Translations under genes and position numbers: made by a program
Notes under the pieces: generated by a model
Told to the model about the DNA's origin: nothing
Seen by the model: only the letters and a program-made list of their open reading frames with translations
Databases searched by the model: none
Assembly: GCA_013151035.1 (NCBI GenBank)
Contig: JAADJB010000042.1
Coordinates: forward strand, 1 to 64,000
Origin: Gammaproteobacteria bacterium
Lineage (GTDB): Bacteria; Pseudomonadota; Gammaproteobacteria; JAADJB01
Reading direction: 5' to 3'
Length of the DNA stretch: 64,000 bases
Shown: in pieces, positions 27,063-36,103 of the stretch
How positions within the stretch are numbered: position 1 is the first letter of the stretch
How the letters are laid out: every line of letters starts with the position of its first letter

Positions 27063-28352
27063 TCAACACTCACACCCCTTGGCGTACAACTCATCCCGCC
27101 GTAGCGCAATAGCCAGAGGCTCTCGATCATGCCCCGCCAGCACCTGGAATACATTGATACTGCCTTCATCGAAATAATAGGCAGAACCCGCCATATAGAT
27201 ACGCCAGACACGATAACTAGCCTCCCCCACCTCGGCAATAGCACGTTCCTTATTGGCCTCCAGCCCCTGCACCCAACCGCGCAGGGTCAAGGCATAGTGG
27301 CGCCGCAGACCTTCTACATCCACAACCTCAAAGCCCGCCTGCTCCATAGCATCAATCACCGTACTGATACGCGCCAGTTCACCATCGGGAAAGACATAGC
27401 CGTTGATAAAGCGAGTTATCGGGGTATCGCGCCAACCGGTATCATTGGTAATGCCATGATTAAGGAACAGCCCGCCCGATTTGAGTGCGCGTTTAATAAT
27501 CTCAAAATAAAGCGGAAAATTAGCAACCCCGATGTGTTCAAACATGCCAACACTGACGATACGATCATAGCGAGCATCTTCGGGCAAGTCTCGATAATCA
27601 CGCAACTCAACGGTAACCTGTCCTTCCAGCCCCTCCTTCTTGATCCGTTCACAGGCATACTGATACTGTTGCTCACTCAGGGTAATACCGTGTGCCTTGA
27701 CACCATAGTGTCGTGCCGCCCAACATACCAGAGCACCCCAACCACAACCAATATCCAGCAGGGTCTGTCCCGGTGTCAGACGTAATTTTTTGCAGATATA
27801 ATCCAGCTTTTCCTGTTGCGCATTATCCAGAGAACGATCAACCTCTGGATAATAGGCACAGGAATAGACCATCTCGCGATCCAGCCACATCTGATAAAAG
27901 TCATTACTCACATCATAGTGGTGGGCAATACTCTTTTGGGTGTTTTTATGGGTATCCGGTTTAGCTCGTACTGCCTCAGCCTCTTCTACACCACCATGCA
28001 AAGTAGCGGGTAAACTCAGCGCCTGCCGCAAGACACGCCATTTAACCGACCAGGGCAAGATCAGGTCACGCATGTGACTCACCAAATTGAAAAGAACCTC
28101 TGCATCACCTTCAATATCGGCTTCCCCTGCCAGGTAGGCCTCCGCCAGTTGCATCACATTCTTGTGCAACACCAGACCACGCAACATTGACGGCTGATTC
28201 AAGACTACCGTACAGGGCGCATCATCCTTACCCATCGCCAACTCACCATCCCATAAACGTATGGCTACAGGCCCATGATAATCCGCCAGAACCAATGACA
28301 GAATACGTTGTCCTGTCTCAATACTCTGCTGCATTTTTTTCTCTGTGAACAT
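27063..28352 (-). CDS. cfa: Cyclopropane-fatty-acyl-phospholipid synthase
   Basis: Adds a methylene bridge from SAM to unsaturated acyl chains of membrane phospholipids. The 429-residue product has an N-terminal lipid-binding region (1-100) and a C-terminal methyltransferase domain with LLDIGCGWGAL, SVGMFEHIG, MVYSCAYYPE and GGLFLNHGITN, all characteristic of Cfa. It is upstream of the binding protein and histidine kinase in the same direction, with a short gap, so the three may share a transcript. Confidence 0.94.
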   Translation of the reverse strand: MFTEKKMQQSIETGQRILSLVLADYHGPVAIRLWDGELAMGKDDAPCTVVLNQPSMLRGLVLHKNVMQLAEAYLAGEADIEGDAEVLFNLVSHMRDLILPWSVKWRVLRQALSLPATLHGGVEEAEAVRAKPDTHKNTQKSIAHHYDVSNDFYQMWLDREMVYSCAYYPEVDRSLDNAQQEKLDYICKKLRLTPGQTLLDIGCGWGALVCWAARHYGVKAHGITLSEQQYQYACERIKKEGLEGQVTVELRDYRDLPEDARYDRIVSVGMFEHIGVANFPLYFEIIKRALKSGGLFLNHGITNDTGWRDTPITRFINGYVFPDGELARISTVIDAMEQAGFEVVDVEGLRRHYALTLRGWVQGLEANKERAIAEVGEASYRVWRIYMAGSAYYFDEGSINVFQVLAGHDREPLAIALRRDELYAKGCEC

Positions 28353-28434
28353 ATCTTTCCCCCATCTTCAAAATGTAAAAAGATTACGATAAGCACAGAA
28401 TAGGAGCCACTATTACAAAAGTCCAGCAGAAAGC

Positions 28435-29640
28435 TTACACCGGCAATACCCGGCAGTAGATCGCTTTCAGATACTCAGTCTCAATAATTGCAGGATGAAC
28501 CGGATGATCAGCACCCTGCCGACCGCGTTCCAGTAATTGCAGGTTACGATCCACATGACGCGATGCCTGTAATACAGCACGTTGCAGTGCAGGTATCTCC
28601 ATATGATAAGAACAAGAGGCTGAGACCAGGATAGCATCACGACTCATCACCTGCATCGCCATCTGGTTGATGCGTTGATAAGCGGCGGCTCCGGCCTTGT
28701 AGTCCTTACGTCGTTTGATAAAGGCGGGTGGATCAACAATGACAATATCAAAGTGCTCGCGTTCCTCACGCAATACCTTAAGCACGTCAAACACATCACC
28801 CTGTATCGTCTGCACCCGATCATCGACCTTGTTGATACGGGCATTTTCCTCCAGTTGATCCAGTGCTGCGCTTGAGCTATCAACCGCCACCACTTGACTG
28901 GCACCACGCGTTGCTGACTGTATCCCCCAGCCGCCAACATAACTACATAGATCGAGTACCCGACAATCCTTTACATAAGGAAACAGACGTTTACGATTCT
29001 CTCGTTGATCATAAAACCAACCAGTCTTCTGCCCTGCCATCACCGAGACCCGGAATGGATTATCGTTTTCCCATAGATCAACATATTCAGGCACTTCACC
29101 ATGCGACTCGGTATATTGTTGCAGCCCCTCTTGCTGACGGATAGCAGAATCATTGCGAATATGTATCGCCTGTGGTTTTAACACCTTCTCCAGTGCCTCG
29201 ATAATCTGTAACTTGACCTGTTCCATACCGGCTGTGGTTATCTGCATCACCAGGATATCATCAAAGCGATCCACCACCAGACCGGGCAATAAATCTCCTT
29301 CACCATAGACCAGACGATAATAGGGTTTTTCATAGATTCGTTCACGCAGCGACAAGGCAATCTTGATACGATGCACCAACAGCGAGGTATTCAACGGATG
29401 ACTAATATCCCGATTGACCAGACGCGCACAGATCAATGAGGCTGAATTAACATAGGCAATCCCCATCGCTTTACCGCTACTGGTTTGTAACTCAACCTGC
29501 TCACCCGCAGCAAAGCCGGATAGCGGTGTCTTTTGCGTATCAATCTCATTACTATAGACCCAGAGATGCCCCGCACGCAGACGTTTATCCTCACGTTTCT
29601 TTAATACCAATGGTGCTAACCCACTACTTTTCTTCATCAT
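28435..29640 (-). CDS. rlmI: 23S rRNA (cytosine-C5) methyltransferase, RlmI family
   Basis: 401 residues: an N-terminal PUA-like RNA-binding domain (about 8-80, RLRAGHLWVYSNEI), a linker domain and a SAM-binding Rossmann domain with VLDLCSYVGGWGIQSA, IVDPPAFIKRRKDY and the cysteine motif VSASCSYHM. It fits RlmI (m5C1962 in E. coli) better than RlmK/L. The start is at MMKKSSGL. It stands alone, with a degenerate repeat in the gap upstream (29677-29709). Confidence 0.9.
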   Translation of the reverse strand: MMKKSSGLAPLVLKKREDKRLRAGHLWVYSNEIDTQKTPLSGFAAGEQVELQTSSGKAMGIAYVNSASLICARLVNRDISHPLNTSLLVHRIKIALSLRERIYEKPYYRLVYGEGDLLPGLVVDRFDDILVMQITTAGMEQVKLQIIEALEKVLKPQAIHIRNDSAIRQQEGLQQYTESHGEVPEYVDLWENDNPFRVSVMAGQKTGWFYDQRENRKRLFPYVKDCRVLDLCSYVGGWGIQSATRGASQVVAVDSSSAALDQLEENARINKVDDRVQTIQGDVFDVLKVLREEREHFDIVIVDPPAFIKRRKDYKAGAAAYQRINQMAMQVMSRDAILVSASCSYHMEIPALQRAVLQASRHVDRNLQLLERGRQGADHPVHPAIIETEYLKAIYCRVLPV

Positions 29641-29676
29641 AAAACCTCAATCATCGCGATATACCATAGCTATTTT

Positions 29677-29709
29677 ATTCACTCAAGAGACAGTGAGTGC
29701 CTCGAACCT
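29677..29709. repeat. Degenerate, centre-deleted remnant of the composite repeat
   Basis: CACTCAAGAGACAG followed closely by CCTCGAAC keeps the two outer edges of the composite repeat (compare 43031 onward and 22804 onward) with the internal 100 bp missing. It lies between the ArnT-like gene and rlmI. The assignment is tentative because only short stretches match. Confidence 0.4.
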
Positions 29710-29713
29710 TATA

Positions 29714-31318
29714 TTATTCACCCAATGTCCGATCCAGTCGTTGTGGTTGTTCCAACACAGCCTGTGCAGACCAGATTGCCAGCGCACCACTACGATAAAC
29801 CTGGGCATAGCGTGCCGCTTCTAACTGATCAGACCATTGCCGATAATACACCACCACATAACCACTCGGGTTGGCCTTAATCCAGGATAAACCTTCTCCC
29901 TTGGCAATCACCGCAAGCGGTTGTTGCAAGCGACCCAGAAAATGGAACTGGCCATGATACTTGCCTGAATTGGCAACCGGATGACCTTGTATTTGTAATA
30001 GGGAGATGATCTCAGCAGGTTTTTTTAATGAATAGGCCATTGCACCAGCATTAATCACTGACAGATGCAAAACGATTGCCAACAGGATACTACTCAGCGC
30101 AGTAAACAATACTGATCGCTGCCAATTCTGAGCGGGAAGAACCATCTGTAGTGCAGCTAGAGCTAATAACAAGCCACCCCATAATGGCGAGACCTGTTGT
30201 AGCCAGTCCGCCCACTCAGGACGTACAACAAAAGGCAATACCAATAGTAACAAACCGGATAAACCCAAACCTATCCCTGGTAACCACAGGCGTACACGTT
30301 TTGTTACTTCATCCTGTGCCAGCACACGAACAGCCAATAATGCAATCGCTGGAAACAAGGGCAACAGATATTTAACCTGCTTACCACTAATCAGACTAAA
30401 AGCGATAAACACCGGCACCAACCAGTACAACAGGAAACGAACGCCTTGATCCTGCCACAAACGGCTGCGTAAACGTAACGCCAGTTGCCACAAGCGTGGC
30501 CACAGTGACCACGGTAACAGGATCAGCGGTAACATCGGCAGATACCACCACCAGGGCTGCCTATGGGCAAAGGAATTCACCATTCGATCCGCAGTCTGAC
30601 CCCAGAATATCGCCTTTTTATAGACCTCACCACCCGCCTCAGCAGCCGGTATTGCCCACAATAAAACCATCGCAGCCCCCATCAAAATGGCAAGTCCTAC
30701 CCCTTTGTACCAACGTGCCCGATCCACTGATTCATCCAGCCATAAGGGCGCCAATAATGCCACTGGCAAGGTATGCAACAAGATTACCGGCCCCTTGGAT
30801 AATAGACCTAAGCCCAGCGCCAGACCCAATAACCACCAGGCGCGTTTATGCTCCCGCATGGCTAACAATGCCCGCATCGCCAGCAAGGTAGCAAAGACAA
30901 TCAACAGATCAAATTGGGTCAGAGTGAGAAACAGGGTCCACAGACCGGTACCCAACAAAAACCAGGCGGCTAATGGTGATAACGGACGATATTGCGGCCA
31001 CAATACAGAAAAGATACGCATGGTCAGGAACAGACAACCGAGTGCTAATAACGGTGCGACCAGACGTGGCCACCACTCATTCACCCCGAAGATAGTCCAG
31101 CCCAACTGAAACAACCAGAACAGTAGTGGTGGCTTATGACTATAGGCCTCACCATTGAGATAGGGCACCAGAAAATCACCCCGCGACCACATCTCCCAGG
31201 CCACCGTCAGATAACGTGTCTCATCGACTGGTAATAACGGACGTACCAGCAACGCTGTCAACACCAGTAAAAACCAGGCGAACAGCAATAAGAATATAGA
31301 ACGGCTATAACTCATCAT
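29714..31318 (-). CDS. ArnT-like (GT83/PMT-superfamily) membrane glycosyltransferase
   Basis: A 534-residue protein with about eleven TM segments. The first periplasmic loop contains PVDETRYLTVAWEMW (the D-E-x-R-Y catalytic signature) and YSHKPPLLFW, both characteristic of ArnT and related enzymes that move a sugar from a polyprenyl-phosphate donor to lipid A or another periplasmic acceptor. The start ATG overlaps the stop of the VTT-domain gene (TAATG). No arnA/B/D genes are near, so the sugar is probably not L-Ara4N. The upstream GT2 gene could make the lipid-linked donor. Confidence 0.88.
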   Translation of the reverse strand: MMSYSRSIFLLLFAWFLLVLTALLVRPLLPVDETRYLTVAWEMWSRGDFLVPYLNGEAYSHKPPLLFWLFQLGWTIFGVNEWWPRLVAPLLALGCLFLTMRIFSVLWPQYRPLSPLAAWFLLGTGLWTLFLTLTQFDLLIVFATLLAMRALLAMREHKRAWWLLGLALGLGLLSKGPVILLHTLPVALLAPLWLDESVDRARWYKGVGLAILMGAAMVLLWAIPAAEAGGEVYKKAIFWGQTADRMVNSFAHRQPWWWYLPMLPLILLPWSLWPRLWQLALRLRSRLWQDQGVRFLLYWLVPVFIAFSLISGKQVKYLLPLFPAIALLAVRVLAQDEVTKRVRLWLPGIGLGLSGLLLLVLPFVVRPEWADWLQQVSPLWGGLLLALAALQMVLPAQNWQRSVLFTALSSILLAIVLHLSVINAGAMAYSLKKPAEIISLLQIQGHPVANSGKYHGQFHFLGRLQQPLAVIAKGEGLSWIKANPSGYVVVYYRQWSDQLEAARYAQVYRSGALAIWSAQAVLEQPQRLDRTLGE

Positions 31319-32028
31319 TATGATCGAGAGTCCGCATCATCCAGCACGTCGCCTAATTCTTCCTCGATATGTTCATCCGGTGATTGCCCATGACGGAAAT
31401 GGCGATACAGGGATACCCCCAATGCTGCTGAGATCAGGAACAATGCCACGCCGATACCAATGCGTAATACCGGGTCAAGATTAATACCACTGCCAATCAA
31501 GGCAAAGATCAGCATCTGGGGGATATAACCAATGCCTGAACCCAAAAAGAAATAGCGTCCACGGACACTGGAAACACCGGCCGCCAGATTCGTAATCAGA
31601 TTACTCCCCAACGGTAATAAACGAATTAACAGGGTCATACGGATCGGATGATCGTGAATAAAATGATCCAGACGCTGAATACGATGTGAAAATCGTTGCT
31701 TGACATATTGTCGCCCCAGCAGACGAGCATAGGTGAAACTTAAAACACACCCCAGCACAGCAGCCAGCAAACTCCACAGACTACCCGCGACAAAACCAAA
31801 GGCATAACCGGCCAAAAATCCTACCAGTTGCCTGGGCATGCCGACTGCGGTAACCAGCGCACCCACGGCAACAAATAATAATTCACCCTGTAGCCCCTGT
31901 CCCCGTATCTGCTCATCCACCCAGCTCTTGTCAAAAATGGAACCCAAATCCATGGTCTTCATAATGAAACCAAGAACAACCAGACTGATAATAACCACCA
32001 GTCCACGCAAGATAACTGCCATTTTCAC
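31318..32028 (-). CDS. TVP38/TMEM64 (VTT/DedA-superfamily) membrane protein
   Basis: 236 residues with five to six hydrophobic segments. The VTT domain is recognised by GALVTAVGMPRQLVGFLAGYAFG, LLIRLLPLGSNLITNLAAGVSSV and FFLGSGIGYIPQMLIFALIGSG. DedA-superfamily proteins include undecaprenyl-phosphate flippases (established for some members). It is translationally coupled on both sides, by a GTG start overlapping the GT2 stop and a stop overlapping the ArnT-like start, so it probably acts with them in moving a lipid-linked sugar or recycling its carrier. Confidence 0.87.
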   Translation of the reverse strand: MKMAVILRGLVVIISLVVLGFIMKTMDLGSIFDKSWVDEQIRGQGLQGELLFVAVGALVTAVGMPRQLVGFLAGYAFGFVAGSLWSLLAAVLGCVLSFTYARLLGRQYVKQRFSHRIQRLDHFIHDHPIRMTLLIRLLPLGSNLITNLAAGVSSVRGRYFFLGSGIGYIPQMLIFALIGSGINLDPVLRIGIGVALFLISAALGVSLYRHFRHGQSPDEHIEEELGDVLDDADSRS

Positions 32029-32759
32029 TACGAATCCGAAGGCTCTTCAGTCACCACTGGAACATGGCTCCGACGCTGCAACCAACGTACTCCGATCATA
32101 TCGACAATCCCCACCCAAAGACGATTACCAATACCGTATTTTGATATGCCTTGTAGACGTGGTCGATGATTAACCTCAACCGATTGCACTGTTCCCCCAT
32201 CACGCAAGACCAGCGCAGGTAGATAACGGTGCATGTGATCAAAATAAGGCAGGCGTAAAAAAACAGTGCGGGAAAAAACTTTCAGACCACAACCCGTATC
32301 CGGTGTCGCATCACTCAACAGACGACTACGCACAGCATTGGCAACACGCGATGAAAAAAGTTTGATCCAGCTATCCTGCCGTCGCTTTCGATACCCGGCA
32401 ACCAGTGCCAGCTTTTGTTCCTTCGCGGCCTGTTGAAATACCGCCAAAAGATTCGGGATATCAGCAGGATCATTTTGACCATCACCATCCAGAGTGGCAA
32501 TAATATCAGCTCGCGCTGCTGTAACACCGGTGTGAATAGCGGTACTCTGACCACAGCTTTGCGCATGATGCAGCACTCTCAACACTGGATACTCCTGCTG
32601 CAAGGTCAACAACCCCTCACGCGTACCATCGGTGCTGCCATCATTAACATAAACAATCTCAAACAGGGCCTTGCCACCCAGCGCAACCACAATCTCTTCC
32701 ACCAGAGGCCGAATATTGTCCTGTTCATTAAAGACGGGAATAACTACTGATAAATCCAT
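32028..32759 (-). CDS. Family-2 glycosyltransferase (DPM1/ArnC-like)
   Basis: 243 residues of soluble GT-A fold: VVIPVFNEQDNI at the N-terminus, VYVNDGSTDGT, ATLDGDGQNDPADI (metal-binding D-x-D) and DTGCGLKVFSRTVFLRLPYFD. These are typical of polyprenyl-phosphate sugar transferases. It lacks the C-terminal TM pair found in ArnC, so it resembles short DPM1-like enzymes. It is the first gene of a three-gene coupled unit with the VTT-domain and ArnT-like genes. The sugar donor is not predictable. Confidence 0.88.
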   Translation of the reverse strand: MDLSVVIPVFNEQDNIRPLVEEIVVALGGKALFEIVYVNDGSTDGTREGLLTLQQEYPVLRVLHHAQSCGQSTAIHTGVTAARADIIATLDGDGQNDPADIPNLLAVFQQAAKEQKLALVAGYRKRRQDSWIKLFSSRVANAVRSRLLSDATPDTGCGLKVFSRTVFLRLPYFDHMHRYLPALVLRDGGTVQSVEVNHRPRLQGISKYGIGNRLWVGIVDMIGVRWLQRRSHVPVVTEEPSDS

Positions 32760-32813
32760 AAAAAACTCTTAAAAAACGCCAGCCTCAATTATATAGCGTT
32801 CATTATACGTCAT

Positions 32814-34580
32814 CTAACGCGGGTTCACACGACGATCCTTATCATTCCTGGTTCGTTGAATCCAGCGCCAGATATAACCATCGGGCATCTCATCCTCACG
32901 CATCAAATGATTAAGTGAGAAAATATCCTGGCAACTACGTTCCATGATCGCCTCAATCCGTTTTGAACCACAAAACAGGATACGATCCCCAGACTCAATC
33001 AGCATGGAATCATCCGGCATATAAAATTTTAGCTCACCGCGCACCAACATCAGAGGGACACAGGACAGACTAGTTGCCATCTTGATCGGATCCTGAAACA
33101 AATCACGCAGATGGACATCACGCCCCATACTCAAGGCCTCATGCACCCCCGGCATCTTCTCTTGAGTTACTCGCATCGACCACAAATGAGGCAGATGGGG
33201 CGGATCACCCTCCATCACCGCACATAAGCGACTAATCAATATATTGGCCCACTCACTATCCTGACGTTGGGCATGCTGAACAAATTCGTATAACAGATTG
33301 GTTGACAGCAACATACGAATTCTACGCGCGATAATATCACTGGTCTCCATCAATAAATCAATCGCCTCATTGGCAAACAGACGGGAACTATCCTTGTTAT
33401 TCTGCCGTACAATCACAAAAATACCTGGATTTAAGAGATAGGCGGCGCGAATAATAGTCAGATTCATTTCATCATTATTGGTACCAATAACAATACCATC
33501 AGCGTCCTGGATTCTGGCATCATTTAATGCTGCTAGATCCGTGGCGGCACCACAGATCAGAGAAACATTATCGGGCACATCCTGCGGCTCCATCTCAACC
33601 ACCGTAACCTCCTGCTCCCCCTTCAGCAAACGCTCATGAACCTCTCGACCAAAACGTCCGTAACCACACAGTATCCAGCGCCCGTTGGGGGGATACATCG
33701 GATCGGTTAAATCACTACCCGGATCACCCGTAAGCCAGTCTCGCAATAGATGTAAAGGCGGAGCATACAAAACCAGCGCCAGTAAATTGGCAAAGGTATC
33801 GACTGGATCCATAATATGATCCACACCAAACAGTTCCATGGATTGTTCAACCACGACATCCTCTGCTCGACTGATGACAGGCAGATCCGGGCGCAAGATC
33901 TTGCTGGCAATAGACACTTTGAGATTGACCTCATCGGATGAGGTCAAGGCAATCACTCCGGCACAACCCCCTTGTTGTTTTCTGCCCTTACCACTATGCA
34001 ACAATCCCGCATCAATCAATACCTCGGTGTCACAGGCATTGGCACAGAGCGCAGGCACATCCAGTTCATATTCCTCCATATCCAGGGCATCAATACATTC
34101 CTGGCTATCATCAATAACGACCACTGGAATATGCTGCTCCGTTAACATCTCTACCAGCGAAGACCCCACACTGCCGTAACCACAAACGATATAGAATGGC
34201 TTATCCATTTGCTCACTCATTGTCACCACCGTTTCCTTGAAACGGCTACGCACCAGTGCCCGGCGAAATTTTGGATCCTGCAACAGGGAAAGGATAAAGC
34301 CAATGGCATAAAGCCAGGCAATGACACTGATATAAATAGAAACAATCACCCACAGGCGTTGGGCATCACTCAGGGGATGGGGTATCTCACCCAAACCAAT
34401 GGTTGTTGCCAGGAAACTGACAAAGTAAATAGCATGAAAGAAACCCATGCGCCAGGTCTCACCATCGACCTCAACTCCGGGTATTAGCACCATCCCGGTA
34501 ATAGAGATGGTATAGGCCATCAACAATACCATTAACGGTAGTCGCATCCGCCGGATAAAGAAGATGGTAATATGCTTCAT
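32814..34580 (-). CDS. Potassium-channel-like protein with two RCK/TrkA-N domains
   Basis: 588 residues: two N-terminal TM segments flank a pore-like loop (ATTIGLGEIPHP), then two tandem NAD-binding RCK domains (GYGSVGSSLVEML near 134 and GYGRFGREVHERL near 308), followed by TrkA-C-like regions (DVHLRDLFQDP..., ESGDRILFCGSK). The filter reads TIGLGE instead of the canonical TVGYGD, so K+ selectivity is uncertain. A regulatory role in ion homeostasis is inference. A small membrane-protein gene lies 12 bp upstream on the same strand. Confidence 0.88.
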   Translation of the reverse strand: MKHITIFFIRRMRLPLMVLLMAYTISITGMVLIPGVEVDGETWRMGFFHAIYFVSFLATTIGLGEIPHPLSDAQRLWVIVSIYISVIAWLYAIGFILSLLQDPKFRRALVRSRFKETVVTMSEQMDKPFYIVCGYGSVGSSLVEMLTEQHIPVVVIDDSQECIDALDMEEYELDVPALCANACDTEVLIDAGLLHSGKGRKQQGGCAGVIALTSSDEVNLKVSIASKILRPDLPVISRAEDVVVEQSMELFGVDHIMDPVDTFANLLALVLYAPPLHLLRDWLTGDPGSDLTDPMYPPNGRWILCGYGRFGREVHERLLKGEQEVTVVEMEPQDVPDNVSLICGAATDLAALNDARIQDADGIVIGTNNDEMNLTIIRAAYLLNPGIFVIVRQNNKDSSRLFANEAIDLLMETSDIIARRIRMLLSTNLLYEFVQHAQRQDSEWANILISRLCAVMEGDPPHLPHLWSMRVTQEKMPGVHEALSMGRDVHLRDLFQDPIKMATSLSCVPLMLVRGELKFYMPDDSMLIESGDRILFCGSKRIEAIMERSCQDIFSLNHLMREDEMPDGYIWRWIQRTRNDKDRRVNPR

Positions 34581-34592
34581 AGCACTTCTGCC

Positions 34593-34976
34593 TTAATGAT
34601 CAATCACAAAATTTTCCGTAATCAATAAAATCACCGATACCACATTGGCAAGAAATGCACCCCCTGCCAGCGAAACGATACCCACCATTACAGCCGGTGT
34701 CATACCCACGCCACTTATATACAATGCCCAGGTCCATACCAGTGCCGCCGCAATCAACTGTAGATTAGCCACCAGACTGGTTGCCAACAAGATCGCCCCT
34801 GTTTGCTTACGCGCACCCAGCTTCATCAACATTGCCATCAGATTAACGACAATAGCAGCAAATAACTCATAGACATTATGATGTGCAGGATTATCAATCT
34901 CGCCGATAAAAAAACCAAAGTTCAATGTCAGGGCTAAAATGATAAAAAAACCAAATATTGTGTTCTCAGTATTCAT
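34593..34976 (-). CDS. Small four-helix membrane protein of unknown function
   Basis: 127 residues with four hydrophobic segments (IFGFFIILALTLNFGFFIG, NVYELFAAIVVNLMAMLM, ILLATSLVANLQLIAAALV, VGIVSLAGGAFLANVVSVILL). I do not recognise a characterised family. It is 12 bp upstream of the channel-like gene, suggesting co-expression and possibly a partner role. The promoter region upstream contains hairpin repeats at 35000-35052. Confidence 0.8.
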   Translation of the reverse strand: MNTENTIFGFFIILALTLNFGFFIGEIDNPAHHNVYELFAAIVVNLMAMLMKLGARKQTGAILLATSLVANLQLIAAALVWTWALYISGVGMTPAVMVGIVSLAGGAFLANVVSVILLITENFVIDH

Positions 34977-34999
34977 TGATCATGTTCTCCATCTGCTTT

Positions 35000-35052
35000 G
35001 GTGCGTGGTGCTGTTGGTGCATAGTGTTGTGGTGCGTGGTACGCACCCTACC
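35000..35052. repeat. GGTGCG...CGCACC hairpin with partial neighbouring copy
   Basis: A full copy of the hairpin unit at 35031-35052 and a decayed half copy (GGTGCGTGGTGC) at 35000, 30 bp downstream of the PfkB kinase stop codon. A likely terminator for the kinase gene, and the upstream boundary of the small membrane-protein gene. Confidence 0.8.
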
Positions 35053-35081
35053 GTGTAGCGGGAACAAACAAGGATCTGCAT

Positions 35082-36014
35082 TTAAAGTGAATAACCAAAG
35101 CTTTCCTTAAAACGTTCATTAAACTCTTGTGCGGTAAAGGTATGATTCTGGGTGCCATGATGAGCCACCTTTATCGACCCCATCAAAGCCGCAATTCTGC
35201 CCATAGTCTCCCAGTCCATCTGCTTGGACAAACCATACAACAAACCGGCACGATAAGCATCACCACAACCGGTTGGATCAAGCACCGCATCGGCCTTCGC
35301 GGCTGGAATATCAATACGCTTACCCCCGGTATAGATCTCGGAACCCTTGGCACCACGGGTAATAATCAGTGCCTCCAGGTTCTCTGCCATCTCGTGCGGT
35401 GACAAACCGGTGCGATCCTGTAACAAGGCAGATTCATAGTCATTGACGCAAACCCAGGTTGCCTGATCAATAAAGGTCTTCAATTCTTCGCCACCAAACA
35501 AGGGCAGACCCTGACCCGGATCAAAGATAAACGGAATATTCGCCTCAGAGAATTGTTGTGCATGTTCAATCATGCCATCACGCCCATCCGGAGAGACCAT
35601 ACCCACCGTCACACCCGATGCGTCACCGACCTTGTTGCTATGCGCCAAATCCATCGCCCCTGGATGAAAGGCAATAATCTGGTTATCATCCAGATCCGTG
35701 GTAATAAAGGCCTGTGCTGTATAGTGATCGGGTAATTCGACCACATATTTACGAGATATCCCGCACTTATCCATCCATTCAGCATAGGCACTAAAATCCT
35801 TGCCCACCGTCCCCATTGGCAGAGGGTCACCGCCCAACAATTTCAGGTTATAGGCAATATTGGCTGCGCAACCGCCAAACTCTCGGCGTAATTCCGGCAC
35901 ATGAAAGGCCACGTTCAATATGTGTACCTGATCCGGCAGGATATGATTTTTGAATCGATCCTTAAAAACCATAATGGTGTCGTAGGCAAAGGAACCGCAG
36001 ATGAGTGCTGACAT
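35082..36014 (-). CDS. PfkB-family carbohydrate/nucleoside kinase (adenosine-kinase-like)
   Basis: 310 residues of ribokinase fold: N-terminal GSFAYDTIMVFKDRF, FGGCAANIAYNLKLLG, and the C-terminal signature DPTGCGDAYRAGLLYGL with the catalytic aspartate (DxxGxGD). The composition of the lid region and the ALICGSFAYDTI start resemble bacterial adenosine-kinase-like PfkB proteins, but the substrate cannot be fixed from sequence. It stands between gcvPB and the channel locus as a separate unit bounded by hairpins on both sides. Confidence 0.87.
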   Translation of the reverse strand: MSALICGSFAYDTIMVFKDRFKNHILPDQVHILNVAFHVPELRREFGGCAANIAYNLKLLGGDPLPMGTVGKDFSAYAEWMDKCGISRKYVVELPDHYTAQAFITTDLDDNQIIAFHPGAMDLAHSNKVGDASGVTVGMVSPDGRDGMIEHAQQFSEANIPFIFDPGQGLPLFGGEELKTFIDQATWVCVNDYESALLQDRTGLSPHEMAENLEALIITRGAKGSEIYTGGKRIDIPAAKADAVLDPTGCGDAYRAGLLYGLSKQMDWETMGRIAALMGSIKVAHHGTQNHTFTAQEFNERFKESFGYSL

Positions 36015-36054
36015 AGAGCTTGACCCTGTAATATTGAAAATAGCAGTATAGCGT

Positions 36055-36084
36055 GTTGGGTTACGCTGCGCTAACCCAACCTAC
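36055..36084. repeat. GTTGGGTTACGC...GCTAACCCAAC hairpin
   Basis: Inverted repeat GTTGGGTTACGC/GCGCTAACCCAAC followed by CTAC, a type found between genes in many proteobacteria. It lies 20 bp downstream of the gcvPB stop and upstream of the PfkB kinase gene, where it may terminate the gcv transcript. Confidence 0.75.
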
Positions 36085-36103
36085 ATGCTTAAGAAACTTG
36101 TAA

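Noticed and set aside
29714-31318. Polymyxin-resistance ArnT proper
   Set aside because: No arnA, arnB, arnD or pmrAB-like genes are near, and the acceptor/donor cannot be set by the catalytic motif alone.
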